Source: Mongoliitalea daihaiensis
Lineage (GTDB): Bacteria; Bacteroidota; Bacteroidia; Cytophagales; Cyclobacteriaceae
Reading direction: 5' to 3'
Assembly: GCF_021596945.1 (NCBI RefSeq)
Contig: NZ_CP063779.1
Coordinates: forward strand, 4,438,001-4,502,000
DNA length: 64,000 bases
Position 1 is the stretch's first letter. Every line of letters begins with the position of its first letter. Position numbers and translations under genes: made by a program. A model generated the notes under the pieces. That model did not search any database. It had not been told where the DNA came from and saw only the letters and a list, made by a program, of their open reading frames with translations. This document shows, piece by piece, positions 17,667 to 27,613 of the stretch.

Positions 17667-18692
17667 TTACTTAACCAAGTCGTGATAATGTTTTTGGTTT
17701 TTAGACATATTTATTGCTGTCCATTCAATCTTGCTGTCTATGTCAAACTTTCTTACAGGACAGTTTTTGAGCTGACAATAATGGCAACATTTTTCAGGGA
17801 TGCAGGGGTCCGCATGAACAAAAACTTCTAATACCCCAGGCCAGTCTAATTCTAACACATTTTCCAACTCTTCAACCTCATCATGTACTTGCTTTAGATC
17901 TAAATAATAAGGAAGAGTTAAATGCAAATCTATATGCCTATCTCCACCATATTGCTGTACCCGCATGTTGTGTACATCTATCCAGGTGTCTTTTCTATGT
18001 TGATTAATCACCTTTACGGTAGCTTCTAATGCCTCTGGATCTGCCTCATCCATCAGGCCAGCCACTGACTTCCTAACCAATCCATACCCTGAATACACGA
18101 TATAAATTGAAAAACCAATTGCAATGATTGAATCCAGCACTTGGATACCGGTAATATATAAAATACTTACGCCTAGTACCAAAAGCAAGGATGTCAACGT
18201 GTCTGTCAACAAATGCTTCCCATTAGCAGCTAGCGTAATACTATTCGTTTCTTCTCCTTTCTTTTTCAATATCCATCCCAAAACACCGTTTGCAACACCA
18301 CATACGGCAATCAACACCATACCTTCTAATAGATTTTCTATTTCTTGAGGGAAAAAAATATTATAAATAGATTGGTAGATAATAAACAAACCAGCTATAA
18401 TAATGAGCGCTCCTTCCAGTCCAGCACTAAAAAATTCAATTTTCCCATGACCATAGGGATGATTATCATCTCTTGGTCGAGAACTTAAATAAATAGAGTA
18501 AGACGCAAAACCAGCCGCAACTACATTTACAATGCTTTCTAACGCATCGGTTAGAATAGCTGTAGAGCTTGTAATCAAGTAGGCATAAAATTTAATTGCT
18601 AACAAAACTATGCTGACAACTAAAGAAATTTTTACCCAACGAGAACGTGTAGCTTCCACTTTGCTTATTTTAAGAGGTACAAATAGAACCAT
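17667..18692 (-). CDS. Cation diffusion facilitator (CDF) metal exporter
   Basis: About 341 residues from the ATG at 18692; the open frame reaches a TTG at 18710. Six membrane helices are visible, with TM2 ALESIVNVVAAG and the cytoplasmic YGHGKIEFF typical of CDF proteins, and the TM5 segment LLTDTLTSLLLVLG. The C-terminal cytoplasmic domain carries a Cys-rich end (HADPC, then CCHYC and NCPV) after the normal fold, likely an added metal-binding site. It exports Zn2+, Fe2+ or a similar divalent ion; specificity is not readable. No neighbouring metal regulator is seen. Confidence 0.9.
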   Translation of the reverse strand: MVLFVPLKISKVEATRSRWVKISLVVSIVLLAIKFYAYLITSSTAILTDALESIVNVVAAGFASYSIYLSSRPRDDNHPYGHGKIEFFSAGLEGALIIIAGLFIIYQSIYNIFFPQEIENLLEGMVLIAVCGVANGVLGWILKKKGEETNSITLAANGKHLLTDTLTSLLLVLGVSILYITGIQVLDSIIAIGFSIYIVYSGYGLVRKSVAGLMDEADPEALEATVKVINQHRKDTWIDVHNMRVQQYGGDRHIDLHLTLPYYLDLKQVHDEVEELENVLELDWPGVLEVFVHADPCIPEKCCHYCQLKNCPVRKFDIDSKIEWTAINMSKNQKHYHDLVK

Positions 18693-18770
18693 TTTTTTTA
18701 TGGCGCCCAAACTATTCTATTGAATTTGCAGGAAGTTCAGGAATTGATTTAGTAATTTGTAAAAAAAACG

Positions 18771-19850
18771 ATGGCAAAACCTACAGAGTCATTCCCCGCT
18801 TCTTTGAAAAGTCTAGTGATACTTTTGTTAATCATTTGCATCGTGTTCATCTTAATTATTGGGAAAAACATATTCATCCCTTTGTTTTTAGCTGGGCTAT
18901 TTTCTATCATCCTAACCCCATTGGGTGAACAATTTGAAAAATGGGGTCTTGGACGTACAAACAGTACTATTCTGACCGTATTGAGTGGGTTAATTACAAT
19001 CTTATTAATACTAGGATTTTCTGTTCTTCAAGTAGTAAGTTTCCGAAAGGATCTTGAAAATGTAGGTGAAAAATTAAATGCATATCTTCAATCATTTGAT
19101 TCCTTCATTTTCGAAAGATTCAATATTGAAACTGGACTAGGTGAAGGGATTGATCAAGCATACCTGATTGATCTCATTGAATCTAATGGATCGACTATAG
19201 CCCAAGTAATCTTAGGTACAATCGGCTCCCTATCCAGTTTTATATTACTTCCTATTTTTATTTTCTTCTTTTTGTTATACAGGGGGCACTTGACAGAATT
19301 TTTTGTGAAACTTTTGAGCAATCAGAATTCCGAAAAGGTAAAGACAGAAATTAAAGAATTGCGCAAACTTATTCAAAACTACATAGTGGGCGTGTTAAAA
19401 GTCATGTTCATTTTAGCAGTCCTAAATAGCATAGCCTTGTTTAGTTTGGGAATCAAACATGCCATCTTCTTTGCAGTATTTGCGGCAATTTTGAATATCA
19501 TCCCCTACCTGGGTCCATTAATGGGTGCTGTTTTACCCACTGTCTTTGCTTTTTTAACAAAAGACGGACTCTTTTATCCAATTGCTGTAGTAGCATGCTT
19601 TCAGTTGATTCAATTGATTGAAAGTAATTTCCTTACCCCTAAAATTGTGGGTAGCAATGTGAACCTGAATGCATTTGTCACGTTTTTGGGTTTATTGGTA
19701 GGAGCATCTATTTGGGGAATAGCGGGTATGATTATTATAATTCCCACAATGGCTATTTTAAGAAAAATATTTGAGCTTACAGATAGCACAAAACCATATG
19801 CTTTTCTGTTAGGAGAAGAAGAAACAAAAAAATCAGAAGATACAACATGA
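18771..19850 (+). CDS. AI-2E family transporter, 359 aa
   Basis: A membrane protein with about eight hydrophobic segments and the conserved NIIPYLGPLMGAVLP and ESNFLTPKIVGSNVNLNAFV motifs (near residues 242-305) of the AI-2E family (YdiK/PerM/TqsA relatives). Members export AI-2 or act as Na+/H+ antiporters; the function here is unknown. The stop overlaps the start of the next gene by the four bases ATGA, so the two are translationally coupled. A second family member lies at 32898. Confidence 0.9.
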   Translation: MAKPTESFPASLKSLVILLLIICIVFILIIGKNIFIPLFLAGLFSIILTPLGEQFEKWGLGRTNSTILTVLSGLITILLILGFSVLQVVSFRKDLENVGEKLNAYLQSFDSFIFERFNIETGLGEGIDQAYLIDLIESNGSTIAQVILGTIGSLSSFILLPIFIFFFLLYRGHLTEFFVKLLSNQNSEKVKTEIKELRKLIQNYIVGVLKVMFILAVLNSIALFSLGIKHAIFFAVFAAILNIIPYLGPLMGAVLPTVFAFLTKDGLFYPIAVVACFQLIQLIESNFLTPKIVGSNVNLNAFVTFLGLLVGASIWGIAGMIIIIPTMAILRKIFELTDSTKPYAFLLGEEETKKSEDTT

Positions 19851-20779
19851 AGAAGCAATTCATTATCCTTTTAATTTTCGCACTTGGCACTTTAGCTTCC
19901 TGTGACAATGAGGAAAGTAAAAAGGGTAGATTCTTATTAAAAGGCAATGAAAAAGTAAAAGATAATGACTTGACAGGAGCCATTAAATTCTACACGGAAG
20001 CATTGGCTATGGATCCCGAATTCCGTGATGCTCTCTACAACAGAGGCTTGATGTATCAACGTCTCAATCAACTCGATCAAGCTATTCAGGATTATAGCCT
20101 TGTGCTTCAAGGTAATACAAATGATTTTGAAGTTTTGTTTCAGCGAGGACTGGCTTACATTGACAACGGCGAGTTCTATAAAGCCCAAAATGATGCTAAA
20201 ACACTCACAAGTACTTATCCTGAAGAGTGGAAGAGCTTTTTTTTGGCAGGATTAGTTGCTGAAAGATTAAAGCAAAACGAAGACGCCCTTGTAGCATTTG
20301 ACAGAGGTCTTAGGTTGGAACCTCAGAATGTAGATTTATTAACTAATAAAGCAACCATTCTTTACTACATTAAAAAATTCGAAGAAGCAGAAAATTTACT
20401 TCAACAAGCACTCGCAATAAATTCCAAAGAAGCAAATATATACAACCTTCAAGCTATGGTAGCATTCGAGAGAGATGCCTTTGAAGAAGCTTTGAGCCTA
20501 GTCGAACAAGCGCTGGAACTAGATCCTAGGAACCCTTACTTCTACAATAACAGGGGGCTATTTAAGCTCTACTTAGGTGATTTGGAAGGAAGCCTAAAAG
20601 ATATCAATCAGAGCATCAAACAAGATCCGAGAAACACATACGCCCTCAGAAATAAAGGGATATATTATTACTATAAAGGTGAAAAAGAGTTGGCCCTACA
20701 ATATTTACGCGAACTCTATGAAAGGACACCTGATATGGAGCTCGTGGAAAAATATTTTAAACTTACCGAGCGATTATAG
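19847..20779 (+). CDS. TPR-repeat lipoprotein, 310 aa
   Basis: A lipoprotein signal (MKKQFIILLIFALGTLASC, Cys at 19) anchors the protein in a membrane. From residue 25 to the end it is built of about eight tetratricopeptide units (for example GAIKFYTEALAMDPEFRDAL and EALSLVEQALELDPRNPYFY). It probably serves as a protein-binding scaffold. It overlaps the AI-2E gene by four bases, and its 3' end overlaps the convergent kinase gene by six bases. Confidence 0.88.
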   Translation: MKKQFIILLIFALGTLASCDNEESKKGRFLLKGNEKVKDNDLTGAIKFYTEALAMDPEFRDALYNRGLMYQRLNQLDQAIQDYSLVLQGNTNDFEVLFQRGLAYIDNGEFYKAQNDAKTLTSTYPEEWKSFFLAGLVAERLKQNEDALVAFDRGLRLEPQNVDLLTNKATILYYIKKFEEAENLLQQALAINSKEANIYNLQAMVAFERDAFEEALSLVEQALELDPRNPYFYNNRGLFKLYLGDLEGSLKDINQSIKQDPRNTYALRNKGIYYYYKGEKELALQYLRELYERTPDMELVEKYFKLTERL

Positions 20780-23700
20780 ATGAGAGATCATCAAAACCTC
20801 TTTGATCTTTTTCAAAAGTTCTGACGCATCGATAGGCTTTGACACATATCCCTCAAAGCCTATTTCTTCCATTTTATCCAAATACTCCAACTTATCTGCT
20901 GCTGACAAGGCCAATACAGGGACAGATGAGAACTCTTTTATTTTTTGTGTAGCATCAAATCCATTCATGATTGGCATCTGAATATCCATTAAAACACAGT
21001 CAAACAACTCGTTTTTAACTGCCTCGACAGCTTCTTTACCGTTGTTGACGCGCTTGTAACTCATCCCCCACTTTTTGAGAATTTTTCCCAAAACCAATGC
21101 ATTCACATCATTGTCTTCTGCCATCAACAACTTGATCTGATTGACATCCACGGGCTTTTTTATATTAGAAATAACATTGGCAGGAGGAGAAACTATCACT
21201 TCTTCTGGACTTGCATTTCCATTTACTTTCGGTCTCTCTACCGTTGGAGCCTCCTTCAAGGCTGGTTCTTTGTATACTCTCTCAAACTCTAATTCAAAAA
21301 AGAAGGAAGAACCAACGCCAAGCTCGGATATGACTCCAACATCAGAACCCATGAGGTTTAATATTTTTTTGGTGATGGAAAGCCCCAAACCTGTCCCCCC
21401 ATACTTTTTACTATAGGACTGTTGAATTTGATCGTATTCACTAAATAATCTTGCAATATTCTCTTTTGCGATACCAATACCTGTATCCTTAACCTCAAAA
21501 TAAACTTTAATCTTATCCTTCGTATTGTCTTTTAAAGATAAATTCACCTCAACCTGACCCTTATCAGTAAATTTTAAAGCATTGGTGAGTAGATTATTGA
21601 GTACTTGGGTTAGTCTCACTTTATCGGTTCTCACATCTACATTGACATCAAAATCAGCGGTCCAACTAAGTTGATTTTGAGTTTCTTTAGCATGATGCTC
21701 AAGACTACTGACAATCTGAGCCAATAATTCACTTAGGTTAACCGTGGTTTTTTCCAAGGTTAGCTTCCCAACTTCTATTTTTTGGAAATCCAATAAATCA
21801 TTGATCATAGACATCAAGCTATCCACAGCAAAGTTGATCGTCTGAAATGCAGAAGCCTGACCTTGAGTATGTTCATCCTGCATCAATGAATAAACAGATC
21901 CGGAAATCGCATTCAATGGTGTTCTCAGTTCGTGACTTACAATTGACAAAAACTCAGACTTAACTTTACTAGCCTTTAGTGCATCTTCCTTAGCTTTTTG
22001 CAAATGATCTTCAAAACTCATCTGAGACGTCACATCATTTAAATAACCATACCAAACAACATCGCCTGATTCTAGTTGAAATGGTTTCGCACTTCCTAAA
22101 ACCCACTTATATGAAGTATTTCTGCTGGTTTTCACCCGAAACTTACAAGTCCAAGGGGATAGTTTTCTCGCGGATGTGACAGTACTCGTCAAGACTTTAG
22201 GCAAATCTTCGGGGTATACCAAAGAAATTATATTGCCTACATCATTGAATTCCGAAAAATCATCATCCCCGATTTCAAGTAAATCTTTTATGCCTGCAGA
22301 AATATAATTAAACTTCATTTCTCCTTCTGTATCCACTGTAAACTGATACAAAGCACCTGGGATTTGTTCCGTCAAATGTTTGAGCACCTCCACCGACTGT
22401 CCAGAATTTTTTGTGAGAATCACCTTATCGGATATATCTCTCGCTTGGGCAATCAAGTAATTTTTACCTTTCACATGGACAATTGAAGAATGAATATCCA
22501 ATTCCATTTTTTTTCCTGAAGGCAATAAGTAAAAGCCCGTATAACTCTTCGGGCCATCAATGGCAATTTGATTAAGATGTCCCTCCCATATTTCAGGATT
22601 TTCAAAAACTTTTTCTATATCCCAAATCTGATATTTTTTTGTGTTCTTAAGACTCAAAAGATTTTGGACGCGCTGATTTGCAAAAATAATTTGTCCCGTC
22701 AAATCGGAAATTAATAAAAAATCTGGACTAGCTTCCAAGAGACTTTTAAACAAAGAAACCTCTTCTAATTGATTTTTAGAGGCTGAAATATCCTGAATAC
22801 TTCCAAAAACTTTTACCGTTCTGCCCTCTACTTGTATGGATTGACCTATCATTCGAATCCATAGGGGTTGAGGTTGATCTAAAAGAAGCTGAAATTCAAA
22901 TTCAAATCCTATCCCCTCATTTACTAACTTAGCAAAAGAGTCTTGCAATACTGGCCGAAAATGTGAAACTGCCGCATTAACAAGCCGATCAAAACTTAGT
23001 TCGACTGTATCAGGGATTTGCATCAAACTAAAAAACTCCGGAGTAACAGTCCATTTTTTGTCTGTTAGATATTGCTCCCAAAAAGCAATAGAAGCTAATT
23101 TTTCACCAGATTTGAAGAGTTTATTCTTATTCTCCTTTTCAGCTAATTGTTTTTTATTATCAGTCACATCATGTCCGACTGCATAGAATTTACCTACAAT
23201 GAAGTGAATGTTAAATTCCATCCATCGGTACTCACCAACTGAGTTGAGTAAACGGGCAGTAAACTGAGTATTTTTACGTTCATCTTTTACATCAAACACC
23301 AAAGACTTGACGTACTCAACATCATCTTTATGGAAAAATTCACACAACTCAATGTTAATTACTTCATCAGCGGGATATCCTAAGATCGATTTAACCGAGT
23401 TACTAACCCAAGTCAAATAGTTTTCTTGCCCAATCGCAATTAGATCTACCGAGTTTCTAAAAAAATAATGAGCCTCCTTTTTGGTAGGTAAGCCCTGCCC
23501 CCTCATCTCTTTTCCCTTATAAAAAAGGAAGTAATTAGAACCATTTTCCTGCGGCAACTCCAAATTGAACGTATAATCAACGCCCATAAAGCGAAGAATT
23601 AACTCTTCATTGAATAAATAACTATTGATATCTAAACCTAACCCTACTAGACTTCTTTCGTCTAGAAATTGCCCGACAAGATCTTCGAATATTTGATTGT

Positions 23701-23803
23701 TGTAAAATATATTATACGGATAGGTATCATCGGCCAAAAAGACCATTTCTGTTGATTCAAAAATAATTTTTTTAAACGTATTGTTGATACCTCTTTCTTT
23801 CAT
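20774..23803 (-). CDS. Multi-PAS hybrid sensor histidine kinase/response regulator
   Basis: About 1009 residues from the ATG at 23803; a more upstream ATG (23857) is less likely. No membrane segment is evident. Order: N-terminal region of uncertain fold, then at least four PAS or PAC-like modules (for example FRNSVDLIAIGQENYLTW and LEASPDFLLISDLTG), a HisKA domain (SHELRTPLN, His near residue 622), the HATPase (NALKF, DTGIG, GGTGLGL) and a C-terminal receiver with phospho-acceptor Asp in DIQMP (near 939). It is a cytoplasmic energy, redox or small-molecule sensor with internal phosphorelay. No separate response regulator is near. Confidence 0.92.
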   Translation of the reverse strand: MKERGINNTFKKIIFESTEMVFLADDTYPYNIFYNNQIFEDLVGQFLDERSLVGLGLDINSYLFNEELILRFMGVDYTFNLELPQENGSNYFLFYKGKEMRGQGLPTKKEAHYFFRNSVDLIAIGQENYLTWVSNSVKSILGYPADEVINIELCEFFHKDDVEYVKSLVFDVKDERKNTQFTARLLNSVGEYRWMEFNIHFIVGKFYAVGHDVTDNKKQLAEKENKNKLFKSGEKLASIAFWEQYLTDKKWTVTPEFFSLMQIPDTVELSFDRLVNAAVSHFRPVLQDSFAKLVNEGIGFEFEFQLLLDQPQPLWIRMIGQSIQVEGRTVKVFGSIQDISASKNQLEEVSLFKSLLEASPDFLLISDLTGQIIFANQRVQNLLSLKNTKKYQIWDIEKVFENPEIWEGHLNQIAIDGPKSYTGFYLLPSGKKMELDIHSSIVHVKGKNYLIAQARDISDKVILTKNSGQSVEVLKHLTEQIPGALYQFTVDTEGEMKFNYISAGIKDLLEIGDDDFSEFNDVGNIISLVYPEDLPKVLTSTVTSARKLSPWTCKFRVKTSRNTSYKWVLGSAKPFQLESGDVVWYGYLNDVTSQMSFEDHLQKAKEDALKASKVKSEFLSIVSHELRTPLNAISGSVYSLMQDEHTQGQASAFQTINFAVDSLMSMINDLLDFQKIEVGKLTLEKTTVNLSELLAQIVSSLEHHAKETQNQLSWTADFDVNVDVRTDKVRLTQVLNNLLTNALKFTDKGQVEVNLSLKDNTKDKIKVYFEVKDTGIGIAKENIARLFSEYDQIQQSYSKKYGGTGLGLSITKKILNLMGSDVGVISELGVGSSFFFELEFERVYKEPALKEAPTVERPKVNGNASPEEVIVSPPANVISNIKKPVDVNQIKLLMAEDNDVNALVLGKILKKWGMSYKRVNNGKEAVEAVKNELFDCVLMDIQMPIMNGFDATQKIKEFSSVPVLALSAADKLEYLDKMEEIGFEGYVSKPIDASELLKKIKEVLMISHL

Positions 23804-23923
23804 GAAAGTTGCTAAATATATAAATGTAAATCTATTGAATCGGGTAATTAAATACAAGTACTGTATCAGGCGTTAAACATACACTTTTTTGTTTTTTACA
23901 ACAAATTTTTTGCTTTTAAAATT

Positions 23924-25129
23924 TCAGATTCCAAACTCTACTTGGAACATACCTGTCCACGAATTTCCAGTATTTTGAAACTTCGACAAGCCCTCAAGCC
24001 ATTTATATCCAATATTTGCCTGAATTTTTATTCTATGACCGTTCACGTAATATGAGTATCCAAGAAGGGCTGTGTCGATCCTTTCTTGAATTGCTTGTAT
24101 ACTCTCTGCCGGAATTACATTCGAATAGCGAAGCGCCATTTCTGATTTTCTGCTGAGCATTTTACTGATTTGAAGGTTGACTCCATCACCAACTACAATA
24201 TACCGTATTTCACCAGATTCATTTTCTGTGACTGGATTTACGGCTGTTCGCTTGAGGTACTCCCCACTTAAAGCCCAACCAAGGTGTTTGTATACCCCAT
24301 CAATAATCAGGGTATTCATATCTCTTTCCTCGAAAAGTTGAGGTCCCAATTGTCCACCTGTCCGAACTGCTTTTTGATTCATAGAATAAGTCATGGCTAA
24401 GGATAACTTTGGCTTTGGCTCAAACTCTAAATCCCCTTCCGAATAATCCCCTTTATTCGTAAAACTCCCCAAAGGCAAATACTCTATTCGCCCGGTGTAA
24501 GCTAATCCATTATTCACTGCAACTGCATTTCTCCCATCTCCAGAAGTAATTGCTGTTTTCAATTGTAATATGGACTGATTACGAAATGTCTCTGTATAAT
24601 ATCCGAAAAACCCAAAATCCCTATCCAATGTAAAAATACCGTTGGCAATAGAGCGATCTGCAAACTGTAAATTACCTGAACTGATTACCCGCTGCCTGTT
24701 CCCTGGCAATTTAGATTGACCAAACCCTATATAAAATTTTTCATTTACCACGTAATACAAAATAGCATCTCTGAGTGGCTGTGCAATGAAAGCTGATTCT
24801 AGGTCCAAATCAGCGCGAGAAAATGCTAATTGGATGTAATACTGAAATCTTGGATTCAATACATATCCGTCTAACCGAAGACGAAGGCGCCTTACCCTCA
24901 TTTCAAAGTCATTGACTTCAAAATTATCTCCGCCTAAGGTATTGAACCCCGCCCGATTCTGCATTCTAAACCTTAGATTCATGAGAAATAAAGAATCTTT
25001 GGAAAAACTTATGCCATCGTTTACATCTAGTAACGCCCGTTCATCCGATTCAACGGATTGAGCAACTACTTGCAATGAACCAAGAATTAAAAAACAGACA
25101 GAAAGTACTGAAATCCAGCGATAAATCAT
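23924..25129 (-). CDS. Porin (OprP/OprO-like outer-membrane beta-barrel)
   Basis: 401 residues. The signal peptide (MIYRWISVLSVCFLILG, cleavage near VVAQ) is followed by alternating beta-strand sequence ending in an aromatic strand (MFQVEFGI), the typical barrel end. RVRRLRLRLDGYVLNPRFQYYIQLAFSRAD is the family signature of Bacteroidota porins annotated as phosphate-selective porin O/P. The substrate is not known and phosphate specificity is only a family name. It lies alone between the kinase gene and aconitase. Confidence 0.85.
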   Translation of the reverse strand: MIYRWISVLSVCFLILGSLQVVAQSVESDERALLDVNDGISFSKDSLFLMNLRFRMQNRAGFNTLGGDNFEVNDFEMRVRRLRLRLDGYVLNPRFQYYIQLAFSRADLDLESAFIAQPLRDAILYYVVNEKFYIGFGQSKLPGNRQRVISSGNLQFADRSIANGIFTLDRDFGFFGYYTETFRNQSILQLKTAITSGDGRNAVAVNNGLAYTGRIEYLPLGSFTNKGDYSEGDLEFEPKPKLSLAMTYSMNQKAVRTGGQLGPQLFEERDMNTLIIDGVYKHLGWALSGEYLKRTAVNPVTENESGEIRYIVVGDGVNLQISKMLSRKSEMALRYSNVIPAESIQAIQERIDTALLGYSYYVNGHRIKIQANIGYKWLEGLSKFQNTGNSWTGMFQVEFGI

Positions 25130-25185
25130 GCAACCACTAACAAATTTTACGTAAACAGAGCCTTGATAATGCCTAAATGTCCAAA

Positions 25186-25218
25186 AAAAAGACCAGTCAG
25201 CAAATGACTGGTCTTTTT
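25186..25218. terminator. Aconitase terminator
   Basis: AAAAAGACCAGTCA (25186-25199) pairs perfectly with TGACTGGTCTTTTT (25205-25218), loop GCAAA. The 14-bp stem with A and T flanks works on either strand and lies 20 bases beyond the stop of the minus-strand aconitase gene. Confidence 0.9.
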
Positions 25219-25238
25219 ATTTTTTTCGACAAGGCTTC

Positions 25239-27500
25239 TTACACCCCTGCCTTGATCAAATTCAAAGCAGAACCTGCTTTAAACCATCCAATTTGTCCTT
25301 TATTGTACGTGTGATTCACCTTAATCTCATGAGAAGAGCCATCTGCATGGGTAAGCTTTACAGTAAGTGACTTACCAGGAGCAAACTCAGTTAGACCTAA
25401 GATATCGATGGAGTCATCTTCCTGAATCAAGTCATAATCAGCAGGATTATCAAAAGTCAATGCTAACATACCTTGCTTTTTAAGATTAGTCTCATGGATA
25501 CGGGCAAAGGATTTCACCAAAATAGCACGAACACCCAAGAACCTTGGTTCCATAGCTGCATGCTCTCGAGAAGAACCTTCGCCGTAATTCTCATCACCAA
25601 CTACAATAGAACCAATACCTTCTGCTTTGTAATGTCGCTGTACTGCGGGCACTTCACCGTAAGATCCCGTCAATTGATTTTTAACCTTATTGGTCTCGCC
25701 ATTGTAAGCATTGACCGCACCAATCAACATGTTATTAGAGATATTATCCAAATGACCTCTAAATCTCAACCATGGACCTGCCATTGAAATATGATCCGTA
25801 GTACACTTACCTTTTGCTTTGATCAGCAACTTCAAGCCTGTCAAATCCGTACCTTCCCATGCTTTGAAAGGTGCTAAGAGCTGAAGTCTATCAGATTTAG
25901 GATCTACTAATACATCCACAGAAGAACCGTCTTCAGCAGGTGCTAAGTAGCCTGCATCTTCAACTGCAAAACCAAGTGTTGGCATTTCCAACCCTGCTGG
26001 CTCGTCCAATTTCACTTGTTTTCCTTCCTCATTGATCAAGGTATCCGTAGCAGGATTGAAAGTCAGATCACCTGCAATAGCTAAGGCTGTAACAATCTCT
26101 GGAGAAGCTACAAATGCGTGGGTATTTGGATTACCATCAGCTCTTTTTGCAAAGTTTCTGTTGAAGGAAGTAATGATCGAGTTTTTCTCTTGCTTATCAG
26201 CACCATGTCTGGCCCACTGACCAATACAAGGACCACAAGCATTTGCCAATACAACGCCTCCCATATTTCCGAATGTATCCAAAAACCCATCTCTTTCGAC
26301 AGTAAATCGAACCTGCTCAGAACCTGGAGTAATGGTAAACTCTGATTTTGCAATCAATTTTTTATCTACTGCCTGCTGAGCCAAAGATGCTGCTCTTGAA
26401 ATATCCTCATAAGATGAGTTGGTACAAGATCCAATCAATCCTACTTCTAATTTAGCAGGCCAACCATTTTCTCTTACAGCAGCAGCAAATTTGGATAATG
26501 GCCAAGCCAAGTCCGGAGTGAAAGGACCGTTGATATGTGGTTCCAATTCAGAAAGATTGATGTCAATTACCTGATCAAAATACTTCTCAGGATTCGCATA
26601 TACCTCGTCATCACCAGTCAAATGCTCTTTTACCGCATTTGCAAGATCAGCTATATCGTTTCTATCTGTACCTCTCAAGTAGGCTTCCGATTTTTCATCA
26701 TAACCAAAAATAGAAGTAGTGGCACCGATTTCAGCACCCATGTTACAGATAGTACCTTTTCCTGTTGCTGAAAGAGAACGTGCTCCATCCCCAAAATATT
26801 CAACTACTGCACCAGTACCCCCTTTTACAGTAAGAATGCCTGCTACTTTTAAAATCACGTCTTTAGCAGAACTCCAACCTGACAATCTACCCGTCAAGCG
26901 AACACCTATCAGTTTCGGAAACTTCAGCTCCCAAGGTAACCCAGCCATTACATCACATGCATCAGCTCCACCAACACCGATAGCGATCATTCCCAAACCA
27001 CCAGCATTTGGAGTGTGAGAATCAGTACCAATCATCATACCTCCGGGGAAGGCATAATTTTCTAAAACTACTTGGTGAATGATACCAGCTCCTGGCTTCC
27101 AAAAACCAATGCCATATTTATTAGACACGGAAGCTAAAAAGTCATATACTTCTTTATTCTTATCTTTTGCTTTATTCAAATCGGCAGTTGCACCAATCTC
27201 AGCCTGAATCAGGTGATCACAGTGCACGGTAGAAGGGACTGCAACTTGGCTTCTACCTGCTTGCATAAACTGCAAAAGGGCCATTTGTGCAGTAGCATCT
27301 TGCATGGCAACTCTATCCGGCTGGAAATCCACGTAAGAAACCCCTCTTTCATAACTTTGAGATGCGGCACCTTCAGAGAGGTGCGCGTATAATATTTTTT
27401 CCGTCAAAGTTAATGGTCTACCCACTACTTTGCGTGCGGTCTCGATACGGGAAGGAAACTTCTCGTACACCGCTTTGATCATTTCTATATCAAACGCCAT
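25239..27500 (-). CDS. acnA: Aconitate hydratase, mitochondrial type
   Basis: 753 residues, matching the mitochondrial-type aconitase of Bacteroidota rather than the ~890-residue AcnA or AcnB of enterobacteria. Visible motifs: [11 protein letters not shown], the first [4Fe-4S] Cys region SCTNSSYED, and the double-Cys [11 protein letters not shown], all ligands of the labile cluster; the swivel domain carries [15 protein letters not shown]. It interconverts citrate and isocitrate in the TCA cycle in the cytoplasm. The start ATG at 27500 is the only reasonable one, and the gene has its own promoter and terminator. Confidence 0.96.
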   Translation of the reverse strand: MAFDIEMIKAVYEKFPSRIETARKVVGRPLTLTEKILYAHLSEGAASQSYERGVSYVDFQPDRVAMQDATAQMALLQFMQAGRSQVAVPSTVHCDHLIQAEIGATADLNKAKDKNKEVYDFLASVSNKYGIGFWKPGAGIIHQVVLENYAFPGGMMIGTDSHTPNAGGLGMIAIGVGGADACDVMAGLPWELKFPKLIGVRLTGRLSGWSSAKDVILKVAGILTVKGGTGAVVEYFGDGARSLSATGKGTICNMGAEIGATTSIFGYDEKSEAYLRGTDRNDIADLANAVKEHLTGDDEVYANPEKYFDQVIDINLSELEPHINGPFTPDLAWPLSKFAAAVRENGWPAKLEVGLIGSCTNSSYEDISRAASLAQQAVDKKLIAKSEFTITPGSEQVRFTVERDGFLDTFGNMGGVVLANACGPCIGQWARHGADKQEKNSIITSFNRNFAKRADGNPNTHAFVASPEIVTALAIAGDLTFNPATDTLINEEGKQVKLDEPAGLEMPTLGFAVEDAGYLAPAEDGSSVDVLVDPKSDRLQLLAPFKAWEGTDLTGLKLLIKAKGKCTTDHISMAGPWLRFRGHLDNISNNMLIGAVNAYNGETNKVKNQLTGSYGEVPAVQRHYKAEGIGSIVVGDENYGEGSSREHAAMEPRFLGVRAILVKSFARIHETNLKKQGMLALTFDNPADYDLIQEDDSIDILGLTEFAPGKSLTVKLTHADGSSHEIKVNHTYNKGQIGWFKAGSALNLIKAGV

Positions 27501-27545
27501 CAGGAAATGTTATTTATGTTAAAAGGTTATTTATCTAATCGTTTG

Positions 27546-27553
27546 CAAAGATA
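27546..27553 (-). promoter_or_regulatory. -7 element for aconitase
   Basis: On the minus strand this reads TATCTTTG, an exact TAnnTTTG match, 46 bases upstream of the aconitase start. A -33 element at the ideal distance is not apparent. Confidence 0.5.
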
Positions 27554-27613
27554 GAAAATTAGGGCAAAATCGGAAGACAATTGACTAGAAGCCTGCTAAT
27601 TTATATAGACTCG

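Noticed and set aside
17500-17685. 61-aa open frame on the plus strand
   Set aside because: It overlaps the 28-aa minus-strand ORF and the CDF gene end; no promoter or family pattern supports it.
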